Source: Acidobacteriota bacterium (GTDB taxonomy: Bacteria; Acidobacteriota; Thermoanaerobaculia; UBA5066; Gp7-AA6). Taken from it: a DNA stretch of 64,000 nucleotides. Under the pieces are notes generated by a model. That model worked only from the letters and a program-made list of their open reading frames with translations, was not told where the DNA came from and did no database searches. The DNA lies in assembly GCA_020199905.1 (NCBI GenBank), contig JAIVJS010000004.1, positions 41,727-105,726 of the forward strand, in the 5' to 3' direction. Positions 48,168 to 57,808 of the stretch are shown here, in pieces. Both the position numbers and the translations under genes were made by a program. Position 1 is the stretch's first letter, and each line of letters begins with the position of its first letter.

Positions 48168-49109
48168 GTGCCCACGCTCCAATCCAAAGACCTGCTCGGA
48201 ATCGAAACTCTTTCGCCCGACGAGATCACGCTGATCCTCGACACCGCCGAGGCGATGCGGTCGATCGGCGAGCGGCAGATCAAGAAGGTTCCGGCGCTGC
48301 GGGGCCGGATGGTCGTCAACCTCTTCTTCGAGGCCTCCACCCGCACGCGCTTCTCCTTCGAGACCGCGGAGAAATGGCTCTCGGCGGACTCGCTCAACTT
48401 CGCGGCGAAGGGAAGCTCGGTCGAAAAGGGCGAATCTCTCCTCGACACCGCCCGCAACCTGCAGGCGATGGCGCCCGATCTCATCGTCATCCGCCATGGG
48501 ACGCCCGGCGTGCCTCATTTCCTGGCGCGGCACCTCCGCGCCGGGGTCGTGAACGCCGGGGACGGCGCGCACGAGCACCCCACGCAGGCGCTCCTGGACG
48601 CGATGACCATCCGACGGCACTTCGGGCGGCTCGAGGGCCTCCGCGTGGCGATCGTCGGCGACCTCGCCCACTCGCGCGTCGTGCGGTCGAACATCTGGCT
48701 GCTGACCAAGATGGGCGCGCGCGTCGTCGTGTGCGCGCCTCCGACGCTCCTTCCGCCCCGGATCGATGAGATGGGCGTCGAGGCGACGACGGACTTCGAC
48801 GAGGCCCTCGCGGAGGCGGACGTCGTCATGATGCTGCGCATGCAGCTCGAGCGGCAGGGATCTTCGCTGTTCCCGTCGGCTCGCGAGTACTTCAAGAGGT
48901 ACGGCCTGACGGCCGCGAAGCTCGCGCGGGCGAGCCCCGACGCGGTGGTGATGCATCCCGGCCCCATGAATCGCGGCGTCGAGATTTCCTCGGAGGTCGC
49001 CGACTCTCCAAGGTCGCTGATCCTGGAGCAGGTCTCCAACGGCGTGGCGGTACGGATGGCCGTTCTCTATCTCCTTCTGACGGGGCACGGCTGGGAAGGC
49101 GAGGCATGA
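48168..49109 (+). CDS. pyrB: aspartate carbamoyltransferase catalytic subunit
   Basis: [37 protein letters not shown]. Confidence 0.96.
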   Translation: MPTLQSKDLLGIETLSPDEITLILDTAEAMRSIGERQIKKVPALRGRMVVNLFFEASTRTRFSFETAEKWLSADSLNFAAKGSSVEKGESLLDTARNLQAMAPDLIVIRHGTPGVPHFLARHLRAGVVNAGDGAHEHPTQALLDAMTIRRHFGRLEGLRVAIVGDLAHSRVVRSNIWLLTKMGARVVVCAPPTLLPPRIDEMGVEATTDFDEALAEADVVMMLRMQLERQGSSLFPSAREYFKRYGLTAAKLARASPDAVVMHPGPMNRGVEISSEVADSPRSLILEQVSNGVAVRMAVLYLLLTGHGWEGEA

Positions 49110-50404
49110 GGCGGCTCGTCATCCGGGGCGGCCGTGTGATCGACCCGCGAGCGAACCGCGACGCCGCGCTCGACGTCTCGATCGACGTCGATTCGGGCGC
49201 GATCGAGCGGGTCGGCGAAGGGCTGCCCGCGGAGGGCGCGGAGATCCTCGAGGCGGCCGGCCTGCTCGTCTTTCCGGGGTTCATCGACCTGCACGCGCAT
49301 CTGCGGGAGCCGGGACGCGAGCATGCCGAGACGATCGCGTCGGGCCTCCGCGCGGCCGCGGCGGGCGGTTTCACCGCCGTCTGCGCCATGCCGAACACCG
49401 ATCCCGTCACCGATAACCGCGCGATCGCCGAGTACGTCGTGTCCAAGTCGCGCGGCGTCGCGGCGACGCGGCTCTATCCCATCGGGGCGATCACGAAGGG
49501 CCAGCTCGGGAAGGAGCTCGCCGAGTTCGGAGAGATGCGCATCGCGGGGGCGGTGGCGCTCTCCGACGACGGGAAGTGGCTCTCGGACGGAGCGCTCCTC
49601 CGGCACGCGTTTCAGCATGCGAGCCTCTTCGGCATGCCGATCGTCCAGCACTGCGAGGACCCGACCCTTTCGGGCGGCGCGCCGATGCACGAAGGCGCGG
49701 TCTCGACCCGCCTCGGCCTCTCGGGACAGCCCGCGATGGCGGAGGCCGCCGCGGTCTCTCGCGACCTTCTCGTGGCGGAGCTCGCCGGGGGTCGGCTGCA
49801 CATCGCGCACCTCTCGACGGGCCGCGCGCTCTCTCTGGTGCGGGAGGCGAAGAGCCGGGGTCTCGCGGTGACGTGCGAAGTCGCGCCGCACCATCTGGTC
49901 CTGACCGACGAAGAGGTCGCCCGCTCCGGCTTTTCGACCAACGCCAAGATGAATCCGCCGCTTCGGGAGCCGGAGGACATCGAGGCGCTCATCGCGGGAC
50001 TGGAAGACGGAACGGTGGACGCGATCGCCACCGACCACGCTCCGCACCATGAAGACGAGAAGGCCGTGGAGTTCAACGTCGCCCCCTTCGGAATCGTCGG
50101 GCTCGAGACGGCGGCGGCGCTGATCCACGACCGGCTCGTCCGGAAGGGCCGGCTTTCTCTGCGCCGTTTCGCGGCCCTGTTCTCCACCGGCCCGGCCGCC
50201 GCGTTCGCGCTGCCGGGGGGAGGTCTCGAGGACGGAGCGCCGGCGGACGTGACGGTCTTCGATCCGGAGGCGCGCGCGACCGTCGACCCGGCGCGGTTCG
50301 AGTCTCTCTCCCGGAACACTCCCTTCGCCGGCTGGGAGCTCCTGGGCGCTCCGGCCGCCACGGTCGTCGGAGGGCGCGTCGTGTGGAGGCGCGGTGGAGC
50401 ATGA
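49106..50404 (+). CDS. pyrC: dihydroorotase
   Basis: [36 protein letters not shown]. Confidence 0.95.
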   Translation: MRRLVIRGGRVIDPRANRDAALDVSIDVDSGAIERVGEGLPAEGAEILEAAGLLVFPGFIDLHAHLREPGREHAETIASGLRAAAAGGFTAVCAMPNTDPVTDNRAIAEYVVSKSRGVAATRLYPIGAITKGQLGKELAEFGEMRIAGAVALSDDGKWLSDGALLRHAFQHASLFGMPIVQHCEDPTLSGGAPMHEGAVSTRLGLSGQPAMAEAAAVSRDLLVAELAGGRLHIAHLSTGRALSLVREAKSRGLAVTCEVAPHHLVLTDEEVARSGFSTNAKMNPPLREPEDIEALIAGLEDGTVDAIATDHAPHHEDEKAVEFNVAPFGIVGLETAAALIHDRLVRKGRLSLRRFAALFSTGPAAAFALPGGGLEDGAPADVTVFDPEARATVDPARFESLSRNTPFAGWELLGAPAATVVGGRVVWRRGGA

Positions 50405-52674
50405 GGAGCGCCCCCGCGGCCCGGCGGGCGGTCCGGCGCGCGGAGATTCTCGCGGCGGTCTGGCTCTGCGCGATGACCCTCGCCGCGTGCCGGCAGATGG
50501 GCGGTGAGGCGCCGGCCGCCGCGACTCCCGCCGCGAGCCCGGCCGCGCCGACTCCCCGTCCCGTGTCCAGGCGCCGCATCGCGGTGCGCGCGGCGGAAGG
50601 CGTCCTGACCGCCGCGGAGCTCGACCGGTTCGCGGGATGGGCCGGCCGCCAGGGCATCGAGGTCGAGCCCGGACCCGAGGGCGCGCCGGTTGCGGCGGGC
50701 TGGGAGACGCTGCGCGTGGCGATCTCTCCGCCGTCCCCGGAATTCTCCCGCCGCCTTGTGCGGTTCGGCGTCCGACCCGAAGGAAAAGGGTTCGTCTTCG
50801 ACGGCCGCGCGTACCTCTCGCCCGAGGACGCCATCGCGGTGAGGGATCCCGGGAGCGCATCCGAGACGCTGCTCTTCGCCAATGCGCGCTCCGCGGTGCC
50901 GCGGCTGGCCGGACGTCGCCTGTTCTTCCGGGATGGGCCCGAGACGGACTACATGGTCGTGTCCGGGGATCTCGTCAAGACGGGACGCTTCCGCGCGGCG
51001 GGTCCCGTTCTCGCGATCGTTCGCGCCTCCGACCACGACGAGATTCAGGTCCGCGAAGAGCTGCTGCGCTCCTTCGTGACCGTCGAACGGGCCGGCGTGC
51101 GGTGGAGGTTCGCCGAGGCGGATCGGGGCGCCGTCGAGCGGTTCGAGCCGATGCTCGCGCGCTTCCTGAAGAAGGGCGGGCTTCCCGTCGCCGTGCGGGT
51201 CTTTCCCGACGCGACCGTGAAGGCCCGACTCACCGGATCCTCACGTCCCGCGGACGTCAGCCGCCAGGGGGAGGAGGTCGGGGTGGACGTGGACGCCTCG
51301 TCGCCCGCCGAGGTCGATCTCCTGTCTCCCGCGTTCGCCGCGGCGGCCCACGGATCGGCGGCCCCTGGACTCTTCTCCCGGCCGACGCTCCTGATGGCCC
51401 TGGGCGCCCGGGCGTCCGGCCGCTGGTGGGGGCGAGACGTGGCGGGCTTCGCCGCGTTCGCCGAGCGGGCGCGTGTCGCGCCGTCGGTGAAAGAGGTGAT
51501 GGATTCGGACGAAGACGTCTCGCCGATCCTCGCCGTCGGAACGGCGGCGGCGTGGATCGAGGCCGGCGTCCGGGCGGAGGGCGAGCCCGCGGTCCTCCGC
51601 GCTCTGGGGGGCCCGGCGCCGGCGCTGGCCGGCGCGCTGACCCGCTGGCAGGCCGCGGCGGGCAAGTCGGCGGTCTCCGCCCCCGCGCGCCGATCTCTCC
51701 CTCCCGGTTTTCTGCGGGGCTTCTCCTATGCCATGTCGAACTCCATGGACGCGAGCTACTCCTCGCCGCGGTCGCGGGAGACCCTGGCGCGCCTGGCGGG
51801 CCTCGGCGCGAACGCGATCTCTGTGATGCCCTTCGCTTTCCAGCGCGAGGCATCCCGGCCCGGACTGTCCTTCGTCCATCGCAGCCCTCAGGGCGAGACC
51901 GACGAAGGAACGCTGCGGGCGGTGACCGACGCGCGCGCCCTCGGGATCACGTCCATGGTGAAGCCGCAGATCTGGGTGGGGCACGACGTCTTCGTCGGCA
52001 ACATCGGGATGAGCTCGCCGGAGGACTGGTCCCGCTGGTTCGCTCTCTATCGCCGGTTCCTCGTCCACCACGCGATCGTCACCGAGGCGTCCGGAGCCGC
52101 GCTCTTCTGCGTGGGGACGGAGCTGATCCAGACGGAGGGCCGCGTCGCCGAATGGCGCGAGGCGATCGCCGCCGTGCGTCTCGCGACGGGCGCCCCGCTG
52201 ACCTACGCCGCCAACTGGACGGCGGGGGCGATGCGGATCGGGTTCTGGGACGGCCTGGATGCGATCGGCGTCGATTTCTACGATCCCCCGAGCACCGAGC
52301 CCGAGGCCGCGGACGCCGCGCTCGAGGCGGGTGTGCGCGCGGCGGCGCGGCCGCTCGGAGCGCTGTCCGCGAAGATCGGCAAGCCGGTGATCTTCACCGA
52401 GGCGGGATTTCCGCTCTGCCGCGCCGCCTGGATCGCGCCGCACGACGAGAACACGGGGCGGCCCGCCCATGCGGGCGATGCGGCGCGCGCGATCGCGGCG
52501 GTCTATCGCGCCCTCGAAAAAGAACCCTGGTGGAAGGGGGTTTACTGGTGGAAGGCATTCTCCTCCGGCCGCGACGCCCGGCCGGACGAGCGAGGGTTCA
52601 ACGTGCTCGGCGGCGCGCCGCAGAAGGCCGTCGCGGAGGGTTTCGAGCGCCTCGCCCGCGAAAGAGCGCGTTGA
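50401..52674 (+). CDS. secreted/lipoprotein with C-terminal GH113-like TIM-barrel domain
   Basis: N-term signal TLAACRQ lipobox-like; C-term RGFSYAMSNSMDASYSSPRSRETLARLAGLGANAISVMPFAFQ...KPQIWVG...FCVGTELIQTEG...GVDFYDP...KPVIFTEAGF...GVYWWKAF. Confidence 0.75.
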   Translation: MRSAPAARRAVRRAEILAAVWLCAMTLAACRQMGGEAPAAATPAASPAAPTPRPVSRRRIAVRAAEGVLTAAELDRFAGWAGRQGIEVEPGPEGAPVAAGWETLRVAISPPSPEFSRRLVRFGVRPEGKGFVFDGRAYLSPEDAIAVRDPGSASETLLFANARSAVPRLAGRRLFFRDGPETDYMVVSGDLVKTGRFRAAGPVLAIVRASDHDEIQVREELLRSFVTVERAGVRWRFAEADRGAVERFEPMLARFLKKGGLPVAVRVFPDATVKARLTGSSRPADVSRQGEEVGVDVDASSPAEVDLLSPAFAAAAHGSAAPGLFSRPTLLMALGARASGRWWGRDVAGFAAFAERARVAPSVKEVMDSDEDVSPILAVGTAAAWIEAGVRAEGEPAVLRALGGPAPALAGALTRWQAAAGKSAVSAPARRSLPPGFLRGFSYAMSNSMDASYSSPRSRETLARLAGLGANAISVMPFAFQREASRPGLSFVHRSPQGETDEGTLRAVTDARALGITSMVKPQIWVGHDVFVGNIGMSSPEDWSRWFALYRRFLVHHAIVTEASGAALFCVGTELIQTEGRVAEWREAIAAVRLATGAPLTYAANWTAGAMRIGFWDGLDAIGVDFYDPPSTEPEAADAALEAGVRAAARPLGALSAKIGKPVIFTEAGFPLCRAAWIAPHDENTGRPAHAGDAARAIAAVYRALEKEPWWKGVYWWKAFSSGRDARPDERGFNVLGGAPQKAVAEGFERLARERAR

Positions 52675-53468
52675 CGCTCCTCCAGGCCGCGATCGAGGCG
52701 GCGGCCGCCGCGGGAGAGATCCTCGTGCGCCGATGGCGCCACCTGCCGGCCGGATCCATCGAAGAGAAGAAGAAAAACGACTTCGTGACGATCGCCGACC
52801 GGGAGAGCGAGGAGCGGATCGTCTCCTCGGTCCGGTCTCATTTTCCGGCGGACAACTTCCTCGGTGAAGAGGGCGGCGTCCGCGGCGCGGATCAGACGGC
52901 GCGAACCTGGATCGTGGATCCCCTGGACGGCACGGCGAATTTCATCGCGGGCTTTCCCTTCTGGTGCATCTCGATCGCGGTTCGCGAAGGGGCGCAGATC
53001 GTCGCGGGCGTGATCTGGGACCCGCTCCGGCAGGAGCTCTACAGCGCCGAGCGGGGCGGCGGCGCATTTCGCAACGGCGCTCGCCTGAGCGTCTCTCCCC
53101 GGCCCGGTCTCGACGGCGCCTTCGTCGCCACGGGGTTTCCGTTTCGCTCGCGCGATCGCATCGACCTGTACCTCACCCTCTTCAAAACCGTGTTCCTGAA
53201 GGCCCGGGGGATTCGGAGGGCGGGCTCCGCGGCGCTCGACCTCGCCAACGTCGCCGCCGGGGTCTTCGACGGATTCTTCGAGTTTCAGCTCTCTCCCTGG
53301 GACATCGCTGCGGGAGCGATCCTGATCGAGGAAGCGGGCGGGACCGTCACGGACTTCGACGGGGGAGACCGTTTCTGGGAGCGGGGAAACATCATCGCGG
53401 GATCCGCCGGCGTCGCGGCGGAGCTGCGAGCCGCGGCCGCGGGGGTTCTGAGCGAAGGAGAGATCTAG
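52671..53468 (+). CDS. inositol monophosphatase-family protein
   Basis: LGEEGG...WIVDPLDGTANFIAGFPFWCISIAV; SPWDIAAGAILIEEAGG. Confidence 0.93.
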   Translation: MTLLQAAIEAAAAAGEILVRRWRHLPAGSIEEKKKNDFVTIADRESEERIVSSVRSHFPADNFLGEEGGVRGADQTARTWIVDPLDGTANFIAGFPFWCISIAVREGAQIVAGVIWDPLRQELYSAERGGGAFRNGARLSVSPRPGLDGAFVATGFPFRSRDRIDLYLTLFKTVFLKARGIRRAGSAALDLANVAAGVFDGFFEFQLSPWDIAAGAILIEEAGGTVTDFDGGDRFWERGNIIAGSAGVAAELRAAAAGVLSEGEI

Positions 53469-53510
53469 CCGTCAGCCGTCCGCTCGGGCGCCGGGCGCCG
53501 GGCGCCGCGC
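53469..53510. repeat. GC-rich heptanucleotide array (CCGTCAG CCGTCCG CTCGGGC GCCGGGC GCCGGGC GCCGCGC)
   Basis: Six units in one 7-bp phase directly after the IMPase stop. Confidence 0.75.
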
Positions 53511-53583
53511 GGGGTGGCGACGGGGGAATTGGCCAGGAGCGAAGGGAACTTTCCAGCGGGTTCTTCGTAGTCCGCGCGACGCC

Positions 53584-53611
53584 CGACGCTCGACGCTCAA
53601 CGCTCGATAAT
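53584..53611. repeat. heptanucleotide array (CGACGCT CGACGCT CAACGCT CGATAAT)
   Basis: Contains the MEMO-family gene stop (53597-53599). Confidence 0.75.
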
Positions 53612-54403
53612 CACCCCCGCATAACCGACCACCGACGTCGTATCCCCCGTCTCGTCTCCGCTGTCGCGCCGGGCGACGACCCGAGCGGACGTGACGCCCG
53701 CGGCTCTGGCGGCGAACAGAAGGGCCGTCGCGGGCAGGAACCCGCACATCGAGATCGATTCCGCGATCACCGTCGAGAAGAGCCCCTCGGCGTCGATCGC
53801 CTCGACCCTGGCCAGGGCGCGCGCATCCTTGCGTGAGCCGACCGCGCGGGACTCGTAATGGTTCATGTCGGAGGAGGCGAGCAGGAGGGGCGGCTCCGCC
53901 TGCTCGTCTCGGAGGCGCGCGACGGCTTCCCCGACCTCCTCGCAGAGCGCGAGATCCGGGGCGCCCAGGCAGACCGCGACGATGGAGACGTCGGGCCGGC
54001 GGACCTGCAGAAAGGGGAGCTGGACCTCGAGGGAGTGCTCCCGGGCGTGCGCGGCGGAGTCGAGCGTGAGCGAGGGAGCAAGCTCCGCCAGGCGCGCGGC
54101 GAGCGTCCGGTCGACCCGGACATCTCCCAGGGGAGTGCGCCACGCGTCCGACGGGTCGAGCGACGCCGGCGCCCCCCGTCCCGTATGGTTGGGGCAGAGC
54201 AGAATGACGGCGGGAGGAATGCGCAGCCGCGCGTAGACCTCTCCGGCGACTGGGCCCGAATAGACGTATCCTGCGTGCGGCACGATCGCTCCGAACGCGT
54301 CGGAAGCCTTCGCGGCTTCGGGAAACAGCGTTTCGACCTGGCGGCGGAGCGTCTCCGGACTGTCTTCGTAAAACATGCCGGCGACCGCTGCGGGACGGAT
54401 CAT
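53597..54403 (-). CDS. AmmeMemoRadiSam system protein B (MEMO1 family)
   Basis: MIRPAAVAGMFYEDSPETLRRQV...AIVPHAGYVYSGPVAGEVYARL; LLLASSDMNHYES. Confidence 0.9.
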   Translation of the reverse strand: MIRPAAVAGMFYEDSPETLRRQVETLFPEAAKASDAFGAIVPHAGYVYSGPVAGEVYARLRIPPAVILLCPNHTGRGAPASLDPSDAWRTPLGDVRVDRTLAARLAELAPSLTLDSAAHAREHSLEVQLPFLQVRRPDVSIVAVCLGAPDLALCEEVGEAVARLRDEQAEPPLLLASSDMNHYESRAVGSRKDARALARVEAIDAEGLFSTVIAESISMCGFLPATALLFAARAAGVTSARVVARRDSGDETGDTTSVVGYAGVIIER

Positions 54404-54486
54404 TCGAAGCCCCGGGACGAGATCATTCCCGCCCGGTCCGTGCGAGCGGCGTGCCGTCCGGGCGAGGGGGGCGGGTTCGGGCGAAG

Positions 54487-54610
54487 GACGCGGCGTCCAG
54501 GTCCGCGAGTACGCGGGGCGCGGGAGCTGAGCATTTTCGAGCGCGCGGGGGCTCCGCGCGCCCGAAAACGACGCGGCGTCCAGATCCGCGAGTACGCGGG
54601 GCGCCGCGGG
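54487..54610. repeat. pair of about 38-bp direct repeats flanking a strong hairpin
   Basis: GACGCGGCGTCCAGRTCCGCGAGTACGCGGGGCG at 54487 and 54570; hairpin 54534-54568 TTTTCG-A-GCGCGCGG-GGGCT-CCGCGCGC-C-CGAAAA. Confidence 0.8.
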
Positions 54611-55447
54611 CTAGTTGACGATGAGGGTCGCCTCGGCCGTGGCGCCGGCGAGCACGGCGCGGATCGTCGAGGCGCCGGCGCTCACGCCCGCCGCGTTGCC
54701 CGTCGGGCTGACGGTGGCCACGGCGCCGTTGGAGCTCTGGAACAGGGCGGAAGCGCCCTCGATCGACCGGCCGTCGATTCCGTAGGCGATCACCTGGAAC
54801 TGCTGAGAGTCGCCAACCCGCACGAGGGCGGTCATGGGCCGGATCTCCAGGCGGGCGATATCCCGCACTTGAACGGTGGCCTCGGCGGCGCCCTGGATGT
54901 CTCCGACCTTGGCGACGATGAGAGCCACGCCGTTGGAGACCGAGCTGACGGCGCCGTTTGCGGAGACGGTCGCCACCGCCGGGGCGCTCGAAGTCCAGAC
55001 CGGCATGACCGCGACCGGCTTGTCTCTGGAGTTTCGAATGACGAGCTGCAGCGGGATCGACGTGCCCGCGGGGCCGATGACGCGCACGGCGGGGGGCGAA
55101 ACCTCGACGGCCTTGACGTCCACGACCTCCACGGGAATGTCTGTCGAGACTTTCTCGTACCGCGCCGTGATGACCGCTTTTCCTTCGGATTTGGGGATGA
55201 CCAGCCCGCCGACGTCGACCGTGACGACCGCGGGGCGCGAGCTCTCCCAGTTCGCCGTCCCGAGCTCGAGCGGATTCCCGTTCTTGTCCAGGAGCCGCGC
55301 GGTGAGCCTCTGCGGGCGGTCGAGCCCGAAGATCTTGAGCTTCTTCGGCGACACTTCGACCCGGGCCGCCCGTTTCGAGCAGCCGCCCGCCAGCGCGAGG
55401 AGCAGGAGGGGAAGGATCGACGCAAATCGAGCCGGCCGCATGCTCAA
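54611..55447 (-). CDS. lipoprotein with bacterial Ig-like (BIG2) repeats
   Basis: Lipobox LLLLALAGGCSK; repeats such as PVWTSSAPAVATVSANGAVSSVSNGVALIVAKVG. Confidence 0.8.
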   Translation of the reverse strand: MSMRPARFASILPLLLLALAGGCSKRAARVEVSPKKLKIFGLDRPQRLTARLLDKNGNPLELGTANWESSRPAVVTVDVGGLVIPKSEGKAVITARYEKVSTDIPVEVVDVKAVEVSPPAVRVIGPAGTSIPLQLVIRNSRDKPVAVMPVWTSSAPAVATVSANGAVSSVSNGVALIVAKVGDIQGAAEATVQVRDIARLEIRPMTALVRVGDSQQFQVIAYGIDGRSIEGASALFQSSNGAVATVSPTGNAAGVSAGASTIRAVLAGATAEATLIVN

Positions 55448-55501
55448 CCTCCAGAAAGTGAATGGGATGCGGGCAGAATAGCACGGCAGTCGGCTGGCCG
55501 G

Positions 55502-56176
55502 TCACATCCCCCGGAGGATCCTGGCGGCCCGGCGTCCCACCCTCGCGGGATTCCGGGCGGGATCGTAGAGGCGCGGGGAGGGGATCATCGCCGCCAGAGT
55601 CGCCGCCTCCCGCGCCGTGAGCGCGGAAGCGGGCTTGTGGAAATACCGGCGCGCGGCCGCTTCCACGCCGTAGGTGCGGGGGCCGAATTCGATGACATTC
55701 ATGTAGAGCTCCAGGATCCTCGCCTTCGACAGCGCGCGCTCGAGCCGGCCGACGATCGCCCATTCCCGCAGCTTGCGCCATGGAGTCCGGGCGGGCGAGA
55801 GGTACAGGTTTTTCGCGAGCTGCTGGGTGACGGTCGACCCTCCTCGCTTCAGGCGCTTGTTCTGCCAGTCCTTCGCGAGGGCCCCCCGGATCGCTTCCCA
55901 GTCCATCCCGGTGTGCTCGTAGAAGCGCGCGTCCTCCGCGGCAACGACGGCGCGCGCCAGAAACGGTGAGACGAGCCTCAGGGGAACGGGCCGGTAGTCG
56001 AGAGCGGCGGCCTGCCCCTGGCGGCGCAGCTCCGTGCGCTTCCTTTCCATGAAGGCCGTCGTCCTGGGAAATTCGCGCGCGAGCGGCCGGACGTCGGGAA
56101 GCGTCAGCCAGAACGCCGCGGCCGCGGCGAGAAGGACGAGAAGGGCGGGGACGAGAAAGCGGCGGGGGAAAAACAA
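55502..56176 (-). CDS. mtgA: monofunctional biosynthetic peptidoglycan transglycosylase
   Basis: AVVAAEDARFYEHTGMDWEAIRGAL...KRGGSTVTQQLAKNLYLSPARTPWRKLREWAIV. Confidence 0.93.
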   Translation of the reverse strand: MFFPRRFLVPALLVLLAAAAAFWLTLPDVRPLAREFPRTTAFMERKRTELRRQGQAAALDYRPVPLRLVSPFLARAVVAAEDARFYEHTGMDWEAIRGALAKDWQNKRLKRGGSTVTQQLAKNLYLSPARTPWRKLREWAIVGRLERALSKARILELYMNVIEFGPRTYGVEAAARRYFHKPASALTAREAATLAAMIPSPRLYDPARNPARVGRRAARILRGM

Positions 56177-56179
56177 GGA

Positions 56180-56267
56180 GTTGTCAGTTATCAGTTTTCA
56201 GTCGTCCGTACATACGGCGTATCGCGCGAACCGAAAACTGAGAACGGAGAACTGGAAACTGAGAGCT
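56180..56267. repeat. inverted pair of heptanucleotide arrays (GTTGTCA GTTATCA GTTTTCA ... GAAAACT GAGAACG GAGAACT GGAAACT GAGAGCT)
   Basis: Left and right arrays are complementary (CAGTTTTC 56192-56199 / GAAAACTG 56233-56240). Confidence 0.85.
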
Positions 56268-56269
56268 AT

Positions 56270-57613
56270 TTACCTTCCCGCCCCCAGCGCCCGGCGGAGC
56301 TTGCGCACTCCTTCGTCGGCCTCGTCGCGCGAGAGGGCGAGCGACGGACGGAAGCGGATCGCGGAAGAGCCCGAGGCGAGACCGATCAGGCCGTGCTCGA
56401 GGCAGGAGGCGAGAGTCTTGTCCCGCATCGCCTTGTCGGGAAGGTCGAACGCCAGGAAGAGTCCGCGCCCGCGGACGTTGGAAACGATCCCGGCGAACTC
56501 CTCCGCCATCTCGCCGAGCCGGCCCAGGAAGTACTCGCCGACCACCCGCGCGTTTTCGACCAGATTCTCTTCTTCGATGATCTCGAGGTATTTCGCGCAG
56601 CGGACCATGTCGACGAGATTGCCGCCCCACGTGGAGTTGATGCGCGAAGAAATCTTGAAGACGTTGTCGACGTCGTCGATGCGGTGATTGGATGCGAAGC
56701 CGCAGACCTGCGTCTTCTTGCCGAAGCAGAAGAGATCCGGCTCGACCCCCATCTGCTGCCAGCACCACATCGACCCGGTCAACCCGACTCCGGTCTGCAC
56801 CTCGTCGAAGATGAGGAGGAACTCGAGCTCGTCGGCGAGAGCCCGCAGCCTCCGGAAGAACTCCGGCCGGAAATGGTTGTCGCCCCCCTCCCCCTGGATA
56901 GGCTCGAGAATCAGGGCCGCCATTTCGCCGGGACGCGCCTCGCAGGCCGCGCGGATCTCCTGTTCGACCTGCTCCTCGGCGCGCGCGACCCCCGACAGGA
57001 CCTCGGCGGTCACGGGAAAGCGCAGCGCCGGGCAGGAGAGCCGCGGCCAGTCGAACATGGGGAAGTGCTGCGTCTTGCGGGGGTCGGCGGTGTTCGTCAG
57101 GGAGAGGGTGTAGCCGGAGCGCCCGTGAAACGCGTTCTTGAAATGCAGGATCTGGCTGCCGCGGGCGGGGCCGCCGCGGGCCAGATTCTTCCGCACCTTC
57201 CAGTCGAAGGCCGTCTTCAGCGTGTTCTCGACCGCCAGCGCGCCCCCCTCGACGAAGAAGAGGTGGTCGGCGTGGCTCGCGGGGACCGCGCGGGTGGAGA
57301 AGGTCTCTACAAAATCCGCGTAGAGGCCCGTATAGATGTCGCTGTTGGCCGGCTTCGTCTTCGCGGCGTGCAGCAGCTTCTCCTGGAACTCGGGCTCGTC
57401 CATCCTCGGGTGGTTGTATCCAATCGGGAAGGTCGCGAAGTTCGTGAAGAAGTCGAGCAGGGGGCGCCCGCTGCGCGCGTCGTAGAGGTAGGAGCCGCGG
57501 CTCTTTTCGAGATCCATGACCACGTGGTAGCCGTCGACCAGGATGTGCCTCGACAGAGCGTCGAGCACGTCCTTGGGGGAGAGATCGGTACGGGTCTGCG
57601 AAGAAGTGGTCAT
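56270..57613 (-). CDS. lat: L-lysine 6-transaminase
   Basis: Class III aminotransferase; FFTNFATFPIGYNHPRM, FHGRSGYTLSLTNT, LLIFDEVQTGVGLTGSMWCWQQMGVEPDLFCFGKKTQVCG. Confidence 0.88.
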   Translation of the reverse strand: MTTSSQTRTDLSPKDVLDALSRHILVDGYHVVMDLEKSRGSYLYDARSGRPLLDFFTNFATFPIGYNHPRMDEPEFQEKLLHAAKTKPANSDIYTGLYADFVETFSTRAVPASHADHLFFVEGGALAVENTLKTAFDWKVRKNLARGGPARGSQILHFKNAFHGRSGYTLSLTNTADPRKTQHFPMFDWPRLSCPALRFPVTAEVLSGVARAEEQVEQEIRAACEARPGEMAALILEPIQGEGGDNHFRPEFFRRLRALADELEFLLIFDEVQTGVGLTGSMWCWQQMGVEPDLFCFGKKTQVCGFASNHRIDDVDNVFKISSRINSTWGGNLVDMVRCAKYLEIIEEENLVENARVVGEYFLGRLGEMAEEFAGIVSNVRGRGLFLAFDLPDKAMRDKTLASCLEHGLIGLASGSSAIRFRPSLALSRDEADEGVRKLRRALGAGR

Positions 57614-57734
57614 AGGGTCCTCAGAAGGTCAGGATGCCCGCAAAGTGCTGAGCGCAGGAGGATAGCACGGGGCGGGGGATGCGCCCGAGCGGGCCCCGAA
57701 TCGGGAGCGGAGCGACCAACGGGGAGCGAGACGG

Positions 57735-57750
57735 CCGCGGTATTCCGCGG
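57735..57750. terminator. short GC hairpin between lat and the GGDEF gene
   Basis: CCGCGG-TATT-CCGCGG perfect 6-bp stem, extendable by a G-T and a G-C pair. Confidence 0.3.
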
Positions 57751-57808
57751 TCAAGCAGATTGGGAGTCGAAGGAGTCGGGAGACGGGAAAAAGGGGATTT
57801 GACGGGCT

